The notes beneath the pieces are model-generated. The model saw only the letters and a program-made list of their open reading frames with translations, had not been told where the DNA came from and made no database searches. Of a stretch of 64,000 nucleotides of DNA, positions 36,533 to 46,714 are shown one piece after another; positions within the stretch are counted from its first letter, which is position 1, and every line of letters begins with the position of its first letter. Source of the stretch: Cliona cf. orientalis (taxonomy: Eukaryota > Porifera > Demospongiae > Clionaida > Clionaidae); contig OZ005707.1 in NCBI GenBank assembly GCA_963930775.1, positions 2,418,001 through 2,482,000 of the forward strand, read 5' to 3'. A program made the position numbers and the translations under genes.

Positions 36533-36815
36533 GTGGAGGTCCTTCGCCGAGACTTGATCACATCGAGGTCTTGGACGAGCGAAACGTATCGTTGAGGTGC
36601 TCTTTTGGGACAGAGAACGCTCATTTTGCGGAATCGACGCATTTGGAGATCGTGGGTTGAAATTTGCATGGTGTGTGTCTCGGGTAGTATTAGGGGGAAA
36701 CGGCCCGGTCATTGAACGACAGTGATTAGAGGGCCTGTGAGTGAATACCCCTACGCTACCTAGGTAGACAGGATATTAACGAAAGTGCCCACGAGTGAAG
36801 TAGGAGCGGCAAAAG

Positions 36816-39539
36816 ATGGCTGACCGCGAGGATGGGGAAGAGTCATCCCCAGATGAGTTGGCCGCCGTGCCGAGTGGAAAGACTCTACCGTTAAATTTGC
36901 GTCGACTTACGTCGTCCCACCTCAAGCAGCTGGCAGAATCATTGGAGCTGCCTACCGCAGGGTCTCTTGATCAACTCCGCCAGCTTATAGAAGGAAAGTT
37001 GGAGTCGGAGAGACACGTCGAAGTGAGCAATGTGCAGGTAGTCGTCCAAGAATCACAGTTTATCGAGCTTAAGCTATCCCTCATGAGTGAGGAGGGCGTT
37101 ATCTTGGAGACTACGCCGACAAAGCAGAGTGTCGAGTCGGAGCTGAAAAGCCTGCAAGAGGCCTTGGCTGAAGCCAAGCAAGAAAGTTCTATTATGCACG
37201 AAGAGTTGGCAGCAGCCCAACAGAAACTTGAAGATGAAAAGATGGAGTCCGCGAGATTGACTGATGAACTAGCCCGCCGTGAGACAGCTACTGAGGGCTC
37301 CGGAGGGGAGGTCGCCAAATTGAAGGAGGACCTGAAGGCTGAGAAAGAGAAGTACAAAGCGATGTGGCGAATGACCTGTGAGCAGAGCAGGGAGCAGGAG
37401 AAACTGATAGCTGCTCAGAAGGAAGAGATAGAGCGCTTAAAGCTTGAAGGGCGGCTGTCTCATAGCCCCACCCCATCGGAGACTTCTCTACCAGCTGTTG
37501 TGAATCCCCTACCGGAAGTATCCCTGCCGAGTCGCACACGTGTACCGGCACCCCGCCGTGGTAAAGCGCCACCAATAGACCCTTATTCGGGGGAAGACCC
37601 CGAGGTGCGGATAGACGACTGGCTTCCGGCGTTAAAAAGAGCAGCAGCCTGGAATGATTGGTCGGAGGATGAGACACTCATTCAGCTAGCGGGACACCTA
37701 AGAGGGCGTGCCTTGCAAGAGTGGAATCTGTTAGGAGACGAATGTCTAACTTACGATGCTGCAGTGAAAGCATTGCGGAGTCGACTAGACTTTGGGAGCA
37801 GGCAGATTGCAGCCCAAGAGTTCCGTCACTGTGCCCAGTCAGAGGGAGAGAAAGTTGGTGACTACATCCGCCGGCTAGAAAAGACGTTTCGTGTTGCATA
37901 TGGAAGAGATGCCATTATGGCTGAGACAAGAGATGCCCTCTTGTATGGGCAACTGCACGAGGGGTTACTCTACCAGTTGATGGAAGCCCCAGCCGTATCA
38001 GGTGCCACCAGCTACACTTCCTTGTGTTTAGCAGCTAAGAATGAGGAGTGGCGTCAAGCCGAGCTGAAAAAACGAAAACAGTACCAACCCAATCAGCCGC
38101 CAAGTCAGGGACAGTCCAATCGGCAGTCCAGCCAACCACAACCAAGTGCGACACCAAGCTTGCAGCAGTCCAGTCAACAATCCAGTCATGCAACCTCGCA
38201 AACGGCCCCAGGTGATGTGGGGAGGCGAGTGTCCAAGTTTAACCGCTCTGGACGTAAATGCTTCAATTGCTGGGAGACGGGGCACATAGCGAGGAATTGC
38301 CCTAAGCCGAAGAAGGAGAGTACGGGCCGCACCGACACGGAAGCTCCCACAACCAAGATGGTACAGACTGGCCAACCAGCCACGGCTCCAGCACAACCAG
38401 ATGATCCCCTACAGTATCTACTCTCTGATTCCGATGACAGTGACGAAGTGCGTCAGGTACGTGTGTATGATAAGGGGAGTAAGCCACACTGTGCAAACGT
38501 AAATGTCCAGGGAGTGCTAATGAGTGGTGTGGTTGATAGCGGGGCCGACATCACAATAATGGGAGGGGAGATGTTTAAACGGGTTGCAGTGGTTGCTAAA
38601 TTGAAGAAGAGAGATTTTAAGCCCCCCGATAAGACTCCCCGTAATTACGATCAGCAGCCTTTCCGCCTCGATGGTCGCCTTGAGCTTGACATTAGTTTCA
38701 GTGATAAGACCATGAAAACAACAGTCTATGTAAAAATGGATGCCAAGGAACCACTTCTCCTTTCAGAAGGCGTGTGCCGTCAGTTAGAGATTATCCAGTA
38801 CCACCCTGACGTAGTGCCTCGCGTGAGTATGCAAGCTAGAGAGAGAGCTGATTCTGGCACCAAGGAGATTACCTGTAGTGTGCCCACTGTTCGAGTTAAG
38901 CTTATACAAAGTGTGCGTGTGCCACCCAATCAAAGCGTGCTGACTAGTGCCTACCTACCTGATGGTGACAGCCTCAAAGGTCCCTTGTTTGTGGAGTCAG
39001 ATGCCTCCTTATTAAATGATAAAGGCTTACAAGTTACTGACTCAGTTGTACTACCAACCCAGGAGGGTCAGATTAAGGTCATGCTGACCAACAACTCTGG
39101 TATCACACAGCAAGCAAAAGAAGATATAGTGATTGGGGCAGCTTCACCAGCAGAGCTCATAGAGCCAGCTGAGAGTGAGTGTGCGCTGAGCACTGGGCCT
39201 AGCCTGAGAGAAAGTCTGATGAGAGACGATAGTCCCGACGAGCTAGTAGGCTCGCCAAAAGTTGATTGTGAGCAGAGCATTTTGCTGAGACCAGGAGAAT
39301 GCCTCTTGGAGGACCCTAATGTTTCACTCCCATCTGTCCGTCAGGCTATAGTTGTGCCTGAGTCACAGAGTAGTTGGAGAAAGCAGAAATTGCGAGAACT
39401 CCTTGCAAAAGAGTTTAAGGAGTCACCTGCTCCTGAGAGCTTTAAAGCCAAGTTGATATCACTGCTTGAAGAGTATCATGATGTTTTTAGCCTGGAAGAA
39501 GGGGAAGAGGGGAAACCGATCTTGTACAGTTGCACATAG
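36816..39539 (+). CDS. Gag-protease region of the Ty3/Gypsy element
   Basis: One long frame. The N-terminal third is an acidic coiled coil; a capsid-like part follows (IDPYSGEDPEVRIDDWLPAL onward), then a Pro/Gln/Ser-rich linker, a CCHC zinc knuckle (CFNCWETGHIARNC) and the retropepsin signature VDSGADITIMGG. Gag would package the element RNA; the protease would cut the polyprotein. As in related elements, pol lies in another frame with a short overlap, a layout read by ribosomal frameshifting in the family. Old-virus-like element part, not a host gene. Confidence 0.9.
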   Translation: MADREDGEESSPDELAAVPSGKTLPLNLRRLTSSHLKQLAESLELPTAGSLDQLRQLIEGKLESERHVEVSNVQVVVQESQFIELKLSLMSEEGVILETTPTKQSVESELKSLQEALAEAKQESSIMHEELAAAQQKLEDEKMESARLTDELARRETATEGSGGEVAKLKEDLKAEKEKYKAMWRMTCEQSREQEKLIAAQKEEIERLKLEGRLSHSPTPSETSLPAVVNPLPEVSLPSRTRVPAPRRGKAPPIDPYSGEDPEVRIDDWLPALKRAAAWNDWSEDETLIQLAGHLRGRALQEWNLLGDECLTYDAAVKALRSRLDFGSRQIAAQEFRHCAQSEGEKVGDYIRRLEKTFRVAYGRDAIMAETRDALLYGQLHEGLLYQLMEAPAVSGATSYTSLCLAAKNEEWRQAELKKRKQYQPNQPPSQGQSNRQSSQPQPSATPSLQQSSQQSSHATSQTAPGDVGRRVSKFNRSGRKCFNCWETGHIARNCPKPKKESTGRTDTEAPTTKMVQTGQPATAPAQPDDPLQYLLSDSDDSDEVRQVRVYDKGSKPHCANVNVQGVLMSGVVDSGADITIMGGEMFKRVAVVAKLKKRDFKPPDKTPRNYDQQPFRLDGRLELDISFSDKTMKTTVYVKMDAKEPLLLSEGVCRQLEIIQYHPDVVPRVSMQARERADSGTKEITCSVPTVRVKLIQSVRVPPNQSVLTSAYLPDGDSLKGPLFVESDASLLNDKGLQVTDSVVLPTQEGQIKVMLTNNSGITQQAKEDIVIGAASPAELIEPAESECALSTGPSLRESLMRDDSPDELVGSPKVDCEQSILLRPGECLLEDPNVSLPSVRQAIVVPESQSSWRKQKLRELLAKEFKESPAPESFKAKLISLLEEYHDVFSLEEGEEGKPILYSCT

Positions 39540-42435
39540 ATACGGGTGATGCTCAGCCACAGATACAGGCTGCACGCCGCATTCCCTTCGCTGTGAGGAG
39601 GGAGGTAGCTCGCCAGTTGCAGCAGATGCAAGCGAACGGCATCATTCAGCCGTCAGATAGTCCTTGGGCGAGCCCCATTGTGCTAGTTCGAAAAAAAGAT
39701 GGATCCCTTCGTTTTTGTATTGATTACAGAACCCTTAATGCAGCCACAAAGTCAGATAGGTTCCCCCTTCCAAGGATCGACGATTTGCTCGATCAACTAG
39801 GAAAGTCTAAATTCTTCTCGACCCTGGATTTAGCAGCGGGGTATTGGCAAATCAAGGTGGATGAGCCATCCAGGGAGAAGACTGCCTTTATTACCCATCG
39901 TGGATTGTATGAATTCCGCGTGATGCCATTTGGACTCACAAATGCACCCACTGTCTTTCAGAGATTAATGCAACGGGTACTTGATGGTCTTAACCCAGGG
40001 GATGGTCCGGAATTTGTGGAAGTATACATAGATGACATCCTCATTTTCTCCCGCACCATGACAGAGCATATCGATCACTTACGTCAAGTCTTGGAGAGGC
40101 TCAGAGGTGCGCAGCTAAGACTGAAACCAGTGAAATGCCACTTCCTTCGACAATCGATAGAGTACCTGGGCCATATGATCACCCCTGATGGTTTGAAGCC
40201 GAACTCGAACCAAGTAGCAGCTGTTCGTGAGTTTCCGGTGCCAGAGAACGTGACACAAGTGCGCCAGTTCCTGGGACTCTCGTCGTACTACCGCAGATTC
40301 ATAAATAAGTTTGCCGAGGTTGCGTCGCCCCTTCACGCTCTCACGCGGAAGAATGTTGAATTCGAGTGGACATCAGACTGTCAACGCGCATTTGAAACTT
40401 TGAAGGAAAAGCTGATCCAAGCACCTGTGTTGGCGTATCCTGACTTTGAACGTTCATTCGTCCTTGAGACAGATGCTAGCGCCAAGGGCCTTGGGGCCGT
40501 TCTCTCCCAGAGACAGGACGACAATCAACTTCACCCGGTGGCTTATGCCAGCCGAGCTCTTTCTGCCCCAGAACGGAACTACGGAATATCCGAACTCGAG
40601 ACTCTCGCTGTAGTGTGGGCCATCCAACACTTTCATGCATACCTTTATGGCCACCATGTCACCGTTGTTACCGACCACTCAGCCGTACGTGCCATTCTGG
40701 AAACACCGAGCCCCAGTGGTAAACACGCCCGGTGGTGGTTGAAGATTTTCTCGAGTGGAGTTGGCAAAGTGGACATTGTGTACCGCCCTGGACGCGAGAA
40801 CTCAAAAGCTGATGCCCTGTCACGCAACCCTATGTCGTCAGCTGATGGAGAGAGTGACAATGAAGTGCAGATTGCTCAGGTCCAATTGCCGACGAGTGAC
40901 AACCAAGATATCTCCGAGCTATTGGAAGCCCCCCCTGGTCGAGCGGATTTTGCTAACTTTAACGAAGAGCAGCGTAAGGATCCCGAGTTGTTGAGACTAT
41001 TCGAGTATCTGGAACGAGGAGTATTGCCGGCAGATGATGCCCAAGCAAAGAAGATAGCCGCACAAGCACCCAATTTCACATTGGTGAGTGACATCCTCTA
41101 CTTTGTCGATCCGAAGTGCCCCAAGAAGAAGAGAGCTGTTGTTCCTGTTCACTTACGTGAGGAGGTTATGCAGGAATCCCATGGCGGTGTCATGGCTGGT
41201 CACTTTTCAGGGAACAGATTGTTTACAACGTTGAGTCGCCACTGGTGGTGGGAAACACTCTACCGAGATGCAGTCAGCTACTGCAAGAATTGTCCAGAGT
41301 GTGTTGTCGTGTCTGGTTCCGGACAAGTGCAGCGGCCCCCACTCCACCCCATCCCCGTCCAGAGACCGTTCCAGATCATGGGAGTGGATATAATGGAGTT
41401 ACCCGTGACAGAACAGGGAAACAAGTATGTTATAGTACTTCCGGATTTTCTAACGAAGTGGCCTCTTGTATTTCCAGCTCCCGACCAGAAGGCCACCCGT
41501 ATTGCTCACCTGTTAGCAGAAGAAGTTGTCCCAATGTTTGGAGTACCGGAGGCACTACTCTCCGATCGGGGAACAAACCTCTTGTCGCATATAGTCCGAG
41601 ATGTTTGTCAGCTGCTAGGAATCGTCAAGTTGAATACGACAGCCTACCATCCACAATGTGATGGGATGGTGGAGCGGCTAAATCGGACACTGAAAGCTAT
41701 GTTAAGAAAGAGCTGTGCCAAGTTCGGTAGACAATGGGATCGATTCATTCCTGGCGTTCTCTGGCCTATAGAAATACGCCCCACGAGTCAACGAAGGAGA
41801 AGCCCTCTTTTCTATTGTTCGGTGTTGATTTACGGTCACCCACTGAAGCCGCACTTCTCCCACCAGAGCCTATCGAGTTCACAGAGGTCACCGACTATCG
41901 TGAGGAGCTAATACTGTCGTTATCGTCGACTAGAGAGTTGGCTGCAAAGAGCATTAAGACAGCTCAGCGTCGTTATAAGGAGCAGTACGACAGGAAGTCC
42001 CGACCAGTGAAGTTGAAAGTTGGAGAGTGGGTGTTTGTCCGTTTTCCCCAAGTGGAGACAGGGAAGCAGCGCAAGCTATCCCGACCCTGGCGAGGACCCT
42101 TCAGAGTGACCCGACGTGATGACCCTGACGTGACGGTGGTGAAGGTATATTTCCCGGAGGAAGGCCCCTTGCAAGTGCATCAAAGCCGAGTTTGTCCATG
42201 CCCTCCAGCGTTGCCTGTTGGATTCTATTGGTATGGTGGGACGAGAAAGAGTGCTGGGAGAGTGCCTGGCTGGGTTACCACGTTATTGGAGAATGCCCAG
42301 CAACCCCCTGCTGCCCAGGATTGCAGCCAGACGGATGAAGAGTCACCCCCGGATCTGAGTGATTCCGAGGAGCGAGTAGACGATACGAATTTGAGTGATT
42401 CCGAGGAGCAAGTAGATGAATACCACAGAACCTGA
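39530..42435 (+). pseudogene. Pol region (RT, RNase H, integrase) of the Ty3/Gypsy element
   Basis: Reverse transcriptase shows FCIDYRTLNA, STLDLAAGYW and the catalytic YIDDILIFS. RNase H shows LETDASAKGLGAVLSQ. Integrase shows an HHCC-type zinc finger (CKNCPEC) and a catalytic core (GVDIMEL, LSDRGTNL), then a C-terminal chromatin-facing tail. The region looks nearly whole, with about one break, so this copy is probably not self-sufficient. It is the source of the Ty3/Gypsy call. Confidence 0.85.
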
Positions 42436-42556
42436 ATCGAGTGGTGCAAGTGCTACCTGCCAGCCTTCTCGCTATTTGTTGAAGGCTCGAGTGGCCCCCC
42501 CTGAGAGACTTTATTAGTATCAAGCTCGGGACGAGCTCAACTGGGGGCGGAGGTGA

Positions 42557-42689
42557 TGTAGCAAAGTCATATTAACTGAACTTGAACTCATTAATATGTA
42601 TATGTATGATGTAATAATGTGATGTAATGTATACCTAATGCGCATGTGCAATAATAATATTCTGCCTCGTGCTAAGAGAGACAGTTACA
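42557..42689 (+). repeat. 3' LTR of the Ty3/Gypsy element
   Basis: 133 bases, identical to the 5' LTR. The purine tract GGGGGCGGAGG ends a few bases before it. Followed by CATA and then unique DNA that matches the duplicate at about 45450-45560. Confidence 0.93.
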
Positions 42690-42919
42690 CATACCTTATT
42701 GCTGCAGAATAGGAACTATACTTCTTTCCAGGCATGCATAATAATTATTATTATAATATTGAAATTAATAGTAGTCAGATAATAGCTATAGAAAACATTA
42801 ATGACATTGTAGTAACATGCAGATATTAATAATAAGACTTAGTATTATCATACTGATAAATGTTAATGTTTAAAACCATGATTGATCGATTGTTAATTGC
42901 AGCCGGACTTATTCAATTA

Positions 42920-43604
42920 TTAGCTATAGCAATACCCAGAGAGTCCACATTCTACAACATCTGCCGCTATCCATGCACAGAAGATTAGGCCAATGAAGAG
43001 TCCAATAAGTCCAATGATAAGGGCCACCACTGACATTATTGCTGAAGCATTGCCATAGATCTTACTCCCTCTGAAATCTCCTTTCTTGGCACGACTATGA
43101 GACTGCATAATTATAATTAATGAGAGTTCATATTAGAGCTCTAATAATATATAATTATTCAACGTTCAATAGCAAAAATTTAATGATCACTATGCTATAG
43201 GATGATCTAGGATAATTAGAAGGAACCCCATGAAGCCCTCCTAGGCCTGGTTTTCAGTTGAAATGCTAGGAATATTAATATAAATTTTTATTCAGAGGCT
43301 TATGATTTAATCATAGATTCCCGGTATAGAATATATAATCTATGATTTAATACTAGATCCGCATATGAAAACTTACTACTCCAGCGAGAATAAGAGCAGG
43401 GATGGAACAAAACAGAGTGGGAAATATAAAGAATCCGCAAACACTAGCCACGACGATCGCAAACCTCATGAAGCTGTGTGGAGCCAATTTATCCAATTGA
43501 TAGGCCTTTGGATGCTCAGTAATCATCAGAGGTTGAGTGAAAACCGCCTGAGGTCCTCTATCATCGTGTTCAAGAGGAGCTTTCTTTTCATCATGATCAG
43601 CCAT
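42920..43604 (-). CDS. Small two-helix membrane protein, CD225/dispanin-like
   Basis: Two exons, 43604-43377 and 43102-42920 (phase 0, donor GTAAGT, acceptor TATGCAG), 136 residues. The cytosolic N-terminus (about 45 residues) is followed by a hydrophobic segment (FAIVVASVCGFFIFPTLFCS, then IPALILAGV), a polar loop SHSRAKKGDFRGSKIYGNAS and a second helix (IMSVVALIIGLIGLFIGLIF). This plan, with a basic loop containing G-D-x-x-G/A-x, is like the CD225 family (IFITM and other dispanins), which act in membrane fusion and trafficking. The exact dispanin motif cannot be checked here, so the name is a likely family only. It reads toward the 3' LTR of the retrotransposon. Confidence 0.6.
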
Positions 43605-45138
43605 ATATTAGCCGCGTAGTAAACGATCCTATCTGCACTTGTGATATTGATGTTTGAGGGCTGCACTTCGATTAGCAAATAATCGCTTTGATCTATCATA
43701 GATAATTAAGACTGCGTAGTCTTAATTATCTATGGATCTATGCACACACATCTGGGGAATGTTTACTAGCAAGGTCCAAGGTCGAGGTCGTGTACCGTGG
43801 GGTCATAAATTGACACCCCGGTCACGCACGCATGCTACGTATCAGTGACGTGAGGGGTGTGGCTAGCGATACTATACTACATAATTCCGAGCGAAGCGAG
43901 GTCTCGGGCTCGAGAGTCGTTTCGTATGGCTTCTGGGCGTATCTTTCGCGTGCGTCAAAATTTTCTTTCTTACTCTCTTCGGCGACTCAGGCCACGTCGC
44001 CATGCGTTGCTGAGTCATAAGCTGTGGCCTCCCTCAAGATGGTCATGCAAGGCCTACAAACTCTACGGTTCTGCTGGACTGTGCTTTATACCGGGAAAAT
44101 CAATGTTCGCGCGGTCAAAAACGATTGCACCTTCTTGGCCCAAAGTTGTTCGTCCTGTCGCTGATGGCAAAGATGTTGCTACCCGTGGCCTGTCAATTGG
44201 CGTACTCTTGGCTTTATTCTTCCAAGACTGACGACAAAATGGAGCTCCTTTTGTTGCTAATGCTGCAGCATAGGCGAAAGAAACCACTCCCTTGTCACGT
44301 GAATTACATGTGCAACACAAATTTAATTTACTGGGAAGGGGAAACCCTAAAATGTTCAATACAGGATATTGGCATAGTGGCTCAGCGCTCGCTGAAGCGA
44401 GGACTGCTGCACAAAGTGTAACTCTAGTAGTTAGAGACCAAGTCCAAGGTCTCTACGCATTTTAAGAGACCCGAAGGCCCGAGGCTGTAGCATCCCGAGC
44501 GAAGCGAGGGTGCTACTAAGGGCCTGAGGGTCTCTTAAAAGCGTAGAGACCATTGGACGAGGTCTCTAACTGGTTTAGAATATAGCAACTGTAACCGTGG
44601 TAGTTGACCTGAGGACTAGGCTACTGTTGCACTGTGCATCTTTCTTTGCCCTTGGCTATACTTGTAGGTCTCTATGAAACTTGTAGGTCTCTATGAGAAC
44701 TTGTAGGTCTCTATGAAAACTTGTAGGTCTCTATGAGAAATAGAGACCTCTGAGTGTCCAATCAGATCACAGTATTTGTTACAACTATATTCTAAGTATG
44801 TATATTATGTGTGGGAGTGGTCATCAACAGCTATTAGGCCATACCAATTTGTTGCGCGGGCGGAAATGGCATGGCAGGTTGGTATCTATGGTGCATGCCA
44901 GTGCTAAACCCTCGGCGCTGTTAGACAGAGTATTTAATAAGTCTACATGTCACGTGCAAGCAACACTGTTGCATGCTGCAGTGTAATCACGTCACACAAG
45001 AAGTGAATGTAAAGCCAAGAAGCATAGTTGATAGCCTACTGTGACTAGTGATGAGTCAGGGTTAACAGGACATGGTTTTGCAGACACTGTATGCTGTGTC
45101 TAGAGTCCGGTACCCAATTGCAAGATTCAATGCAGTGC
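43605..45138. other. Repeat-rich spacer, no convincing gene
   Basis: A hairpin (CATAGATAATTAAGAC and inverse) lies at about 43699-43735. From 43877 a stretch with CCGAGCGAAGCGAGGTCTCG begins, like 20785. Open frames at 43857-44421 on both strands overlap and show no domain; they look like decayed repeat. The composite repeat at 44429-44793 is listed apart. Confidence 0.45.
44429..44793 (+). repeat. Composite foldback repeat with an internal tandem array
   Basis: Part one 44429-44577 is a foldback (GTTAGAGACCAAGTCCAAGG and inverse) with a GAGCGAAGCGAGGGTGCTAC tip, a clear relative of 28144-28300. Part two 44573-44793 has inverse ends TTTAGAATATAG...CTATATTCTAA and includes four tandem units of about 20 bases (CTTGTAGGTCTCTATGA) at 44661-44740. 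The same pair occurs reversed at 32394-32690. Confidence 0.7.
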
Positions 45139-45560
45139 TATGGTAATAGCTCTTTCGGCTGCTGGAGTTGTACTACAATACCCCATTGAAAGTGTAACAC
45201 ATGAAACCGATCAGCTACAGAAAAGAAAGAACAGTTGAGCGTAGCAAAATAGGAATTTTATTTTCAGATTGTTAAGTACACGTTATGTGAAGTTTCAACA
45301 TTAATTTTACCCACATTAATATTCATTGTACGTTAATATTATACATAGATTCATCTTATTAATTTTATTATATTATTACTGGCTAGCTAATCAGTATAAG
45401 ATGAATTGCTCAATGATGTGCATATCTATGGAATCTGATAAGAATAATTGTACATACATGCCTACCTTAATGCAGAAAAGGAACTAATACATTATTATGA
45501 CGATTGCTTTCCATGGCATTAATATTGAGTAGTACTATTCAGATAATTTTCAAGTAGTAG
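45139..45560 (+). pseudogene. Duplicated 3' end of MFSD9, without the later insertions
   Basis: About 100 bases match the last MFSD9 codons (GCTGCTGGAGTTGTACTAC, then CCGATCAGCTACAG and the stop TGA), then the 3' UTR and downstream DNA follow in the same order (TTTTATTTTCAGATTGTTAAG, GTGAAGTTTCAACATTAAT, GTGCATATCTATGGAA). The match jumps over both the element at 35695-36379 and the LTR element, and resumes with the DNA after the 3' LTR (CTACCTTAATGCAGAA against ATACCTTATTGCTGCAGAA, then TTTCCA.GGCAT). It is a partial, non-coding duplicate that marks the state before the insertions. Confidence 0.8.
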
Positions 45561-46714
45561 GATTTGGGATCACTAGAACAAACAATCGAGCAATGAATGG
45601 GGTAGATAAAGTAAGGTCTATTAAAACTTACTTAAAACCAACAAAAACCTATAAAACCTAAAAATCATGAATCTCTCATAATATTAAATTTTTTCAACAT
45701 AAAAATCAGTCAAGCTAAAAACCGTGGCATAGACGTGCATGATTGAGACCTTAGTAGTAACGTTGGAGTAGTCAATCCTAGTGATGTTGTGGCCTAATTG
45801 CAGTCCAGTCTAATATGTGCACAGTGTTAAAACCTTAAAACCATAAAGACTAGTTTTATAAGCAAATAATTCAAGTAAGTAGGCCCCATATCAAGCCACA
45901 AATGTCAGATTCACGCCATGTGGCTTGCATGTGATTATCGTGTGACCCCGCGCGCTAGCCGCCTATTGCTGCACGTGAGAGCCGCTGATGCGTTGCCATG
46001 CCTATACGATGCGTTGTCATGACGATCACATGACCTGCTGCATCCTGTGCGCCCCAGTGCAGTACCAGACCAGAGGGTATATATGGGGTGATATATGGGT
46101 ACCAGACCCTTTCCTCCTTTTGGGGGTGGGGTCTGGGGACGAGACTACCGTACCGCTATACCGCGGTCTGTCGACATGTACGTCACGCTCAAGAGGGTGT
46201 GGCTAGCGAGACTATGTGTGGGCGGGGTCATCTAAACTTATGTTATCCCACGCACGCCAGTGCAACTGATAAACAAGAGCTCGAGGTAAGCTTTGTAACC
46301 TTATTAGCCTCGTTCCCAGGCCCTTTCAAGTTTGGCCTTTGTCCTCTAGTCTCGCGAGCCAGCCCCTTGTACGTAAGGAGACTAAGAGAGGGCCTTAGTG
46401 GGAGGTCTTAGCCTGGGAGCTAGCCTTGGGCACTCAGGGACTAGGAGCTGACTGGCTCCCTCCCTCCTGCAAGAGGGTATAATGTTCCTCCTATTTTGAG
46501 AGTGACCACCCCCGGGCCTTTTGAGCTCTCACTTTGAAACTGACGAAATTTATCTACCCCATTGAGTTATCCATAGATAATTTAGACTACGTATCTATGA
46601 GTTATCATGATTGAACCGTATTTCAGTGCTTGCATGACATTTGCCATCTTGAATGTGAATAATAATTATTATTATTGTGCATACACCCTTTTCAGCCGAT
46701 AACCACAGTATTTC
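45561..46714. other. Spacer upstream of the beta-helix gene
   Basis: A piece of about 48 bases (46099-46146) repeats the right end of the element at 56085-56454 (CTTTTTGGGGGTGGG-type word, then TCTGGGGACGAGACTA). The stretch 46290-46480 has more words of that kind. No gene is seen. The promoter of the next gene should be in the last few hundred bases. Confidence 0.4.

Larger units (their letters stand above)
36400..42689 (+). mobile_element. Ty3/Gypsy (Metaviridae-type) LTR retrotransposon
   Basis: A 6.29-kb element with identical 133-base LTRs (TGTAGC...GTTACA) and a CATA target duplication. Parts in order: 5' LTR, leader, gag with coiled coil and zinc knuckle, protease, reverse transcriptase, RNase H, integrase, a purine tract just before the 3' LTR, 3' LTR. 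The domain order RT-RH-IN marks it as Ty3/Gypsy. No envelope-like part is seen. Identical LTRs mean a recent insertion. It looks close to whole, with about one break in the pol region. The duplicated empty site at about 45450 supports insertion after the MFSD9 3' duplication. Confidence 0.93.

Noticed and set aside
43857-44421. Overlapping open frames on both strands
   Set aside because: Arg/Ser-rich translations without known domains, in DNA that carries the GAGCGAAGCGAGG repeat word.
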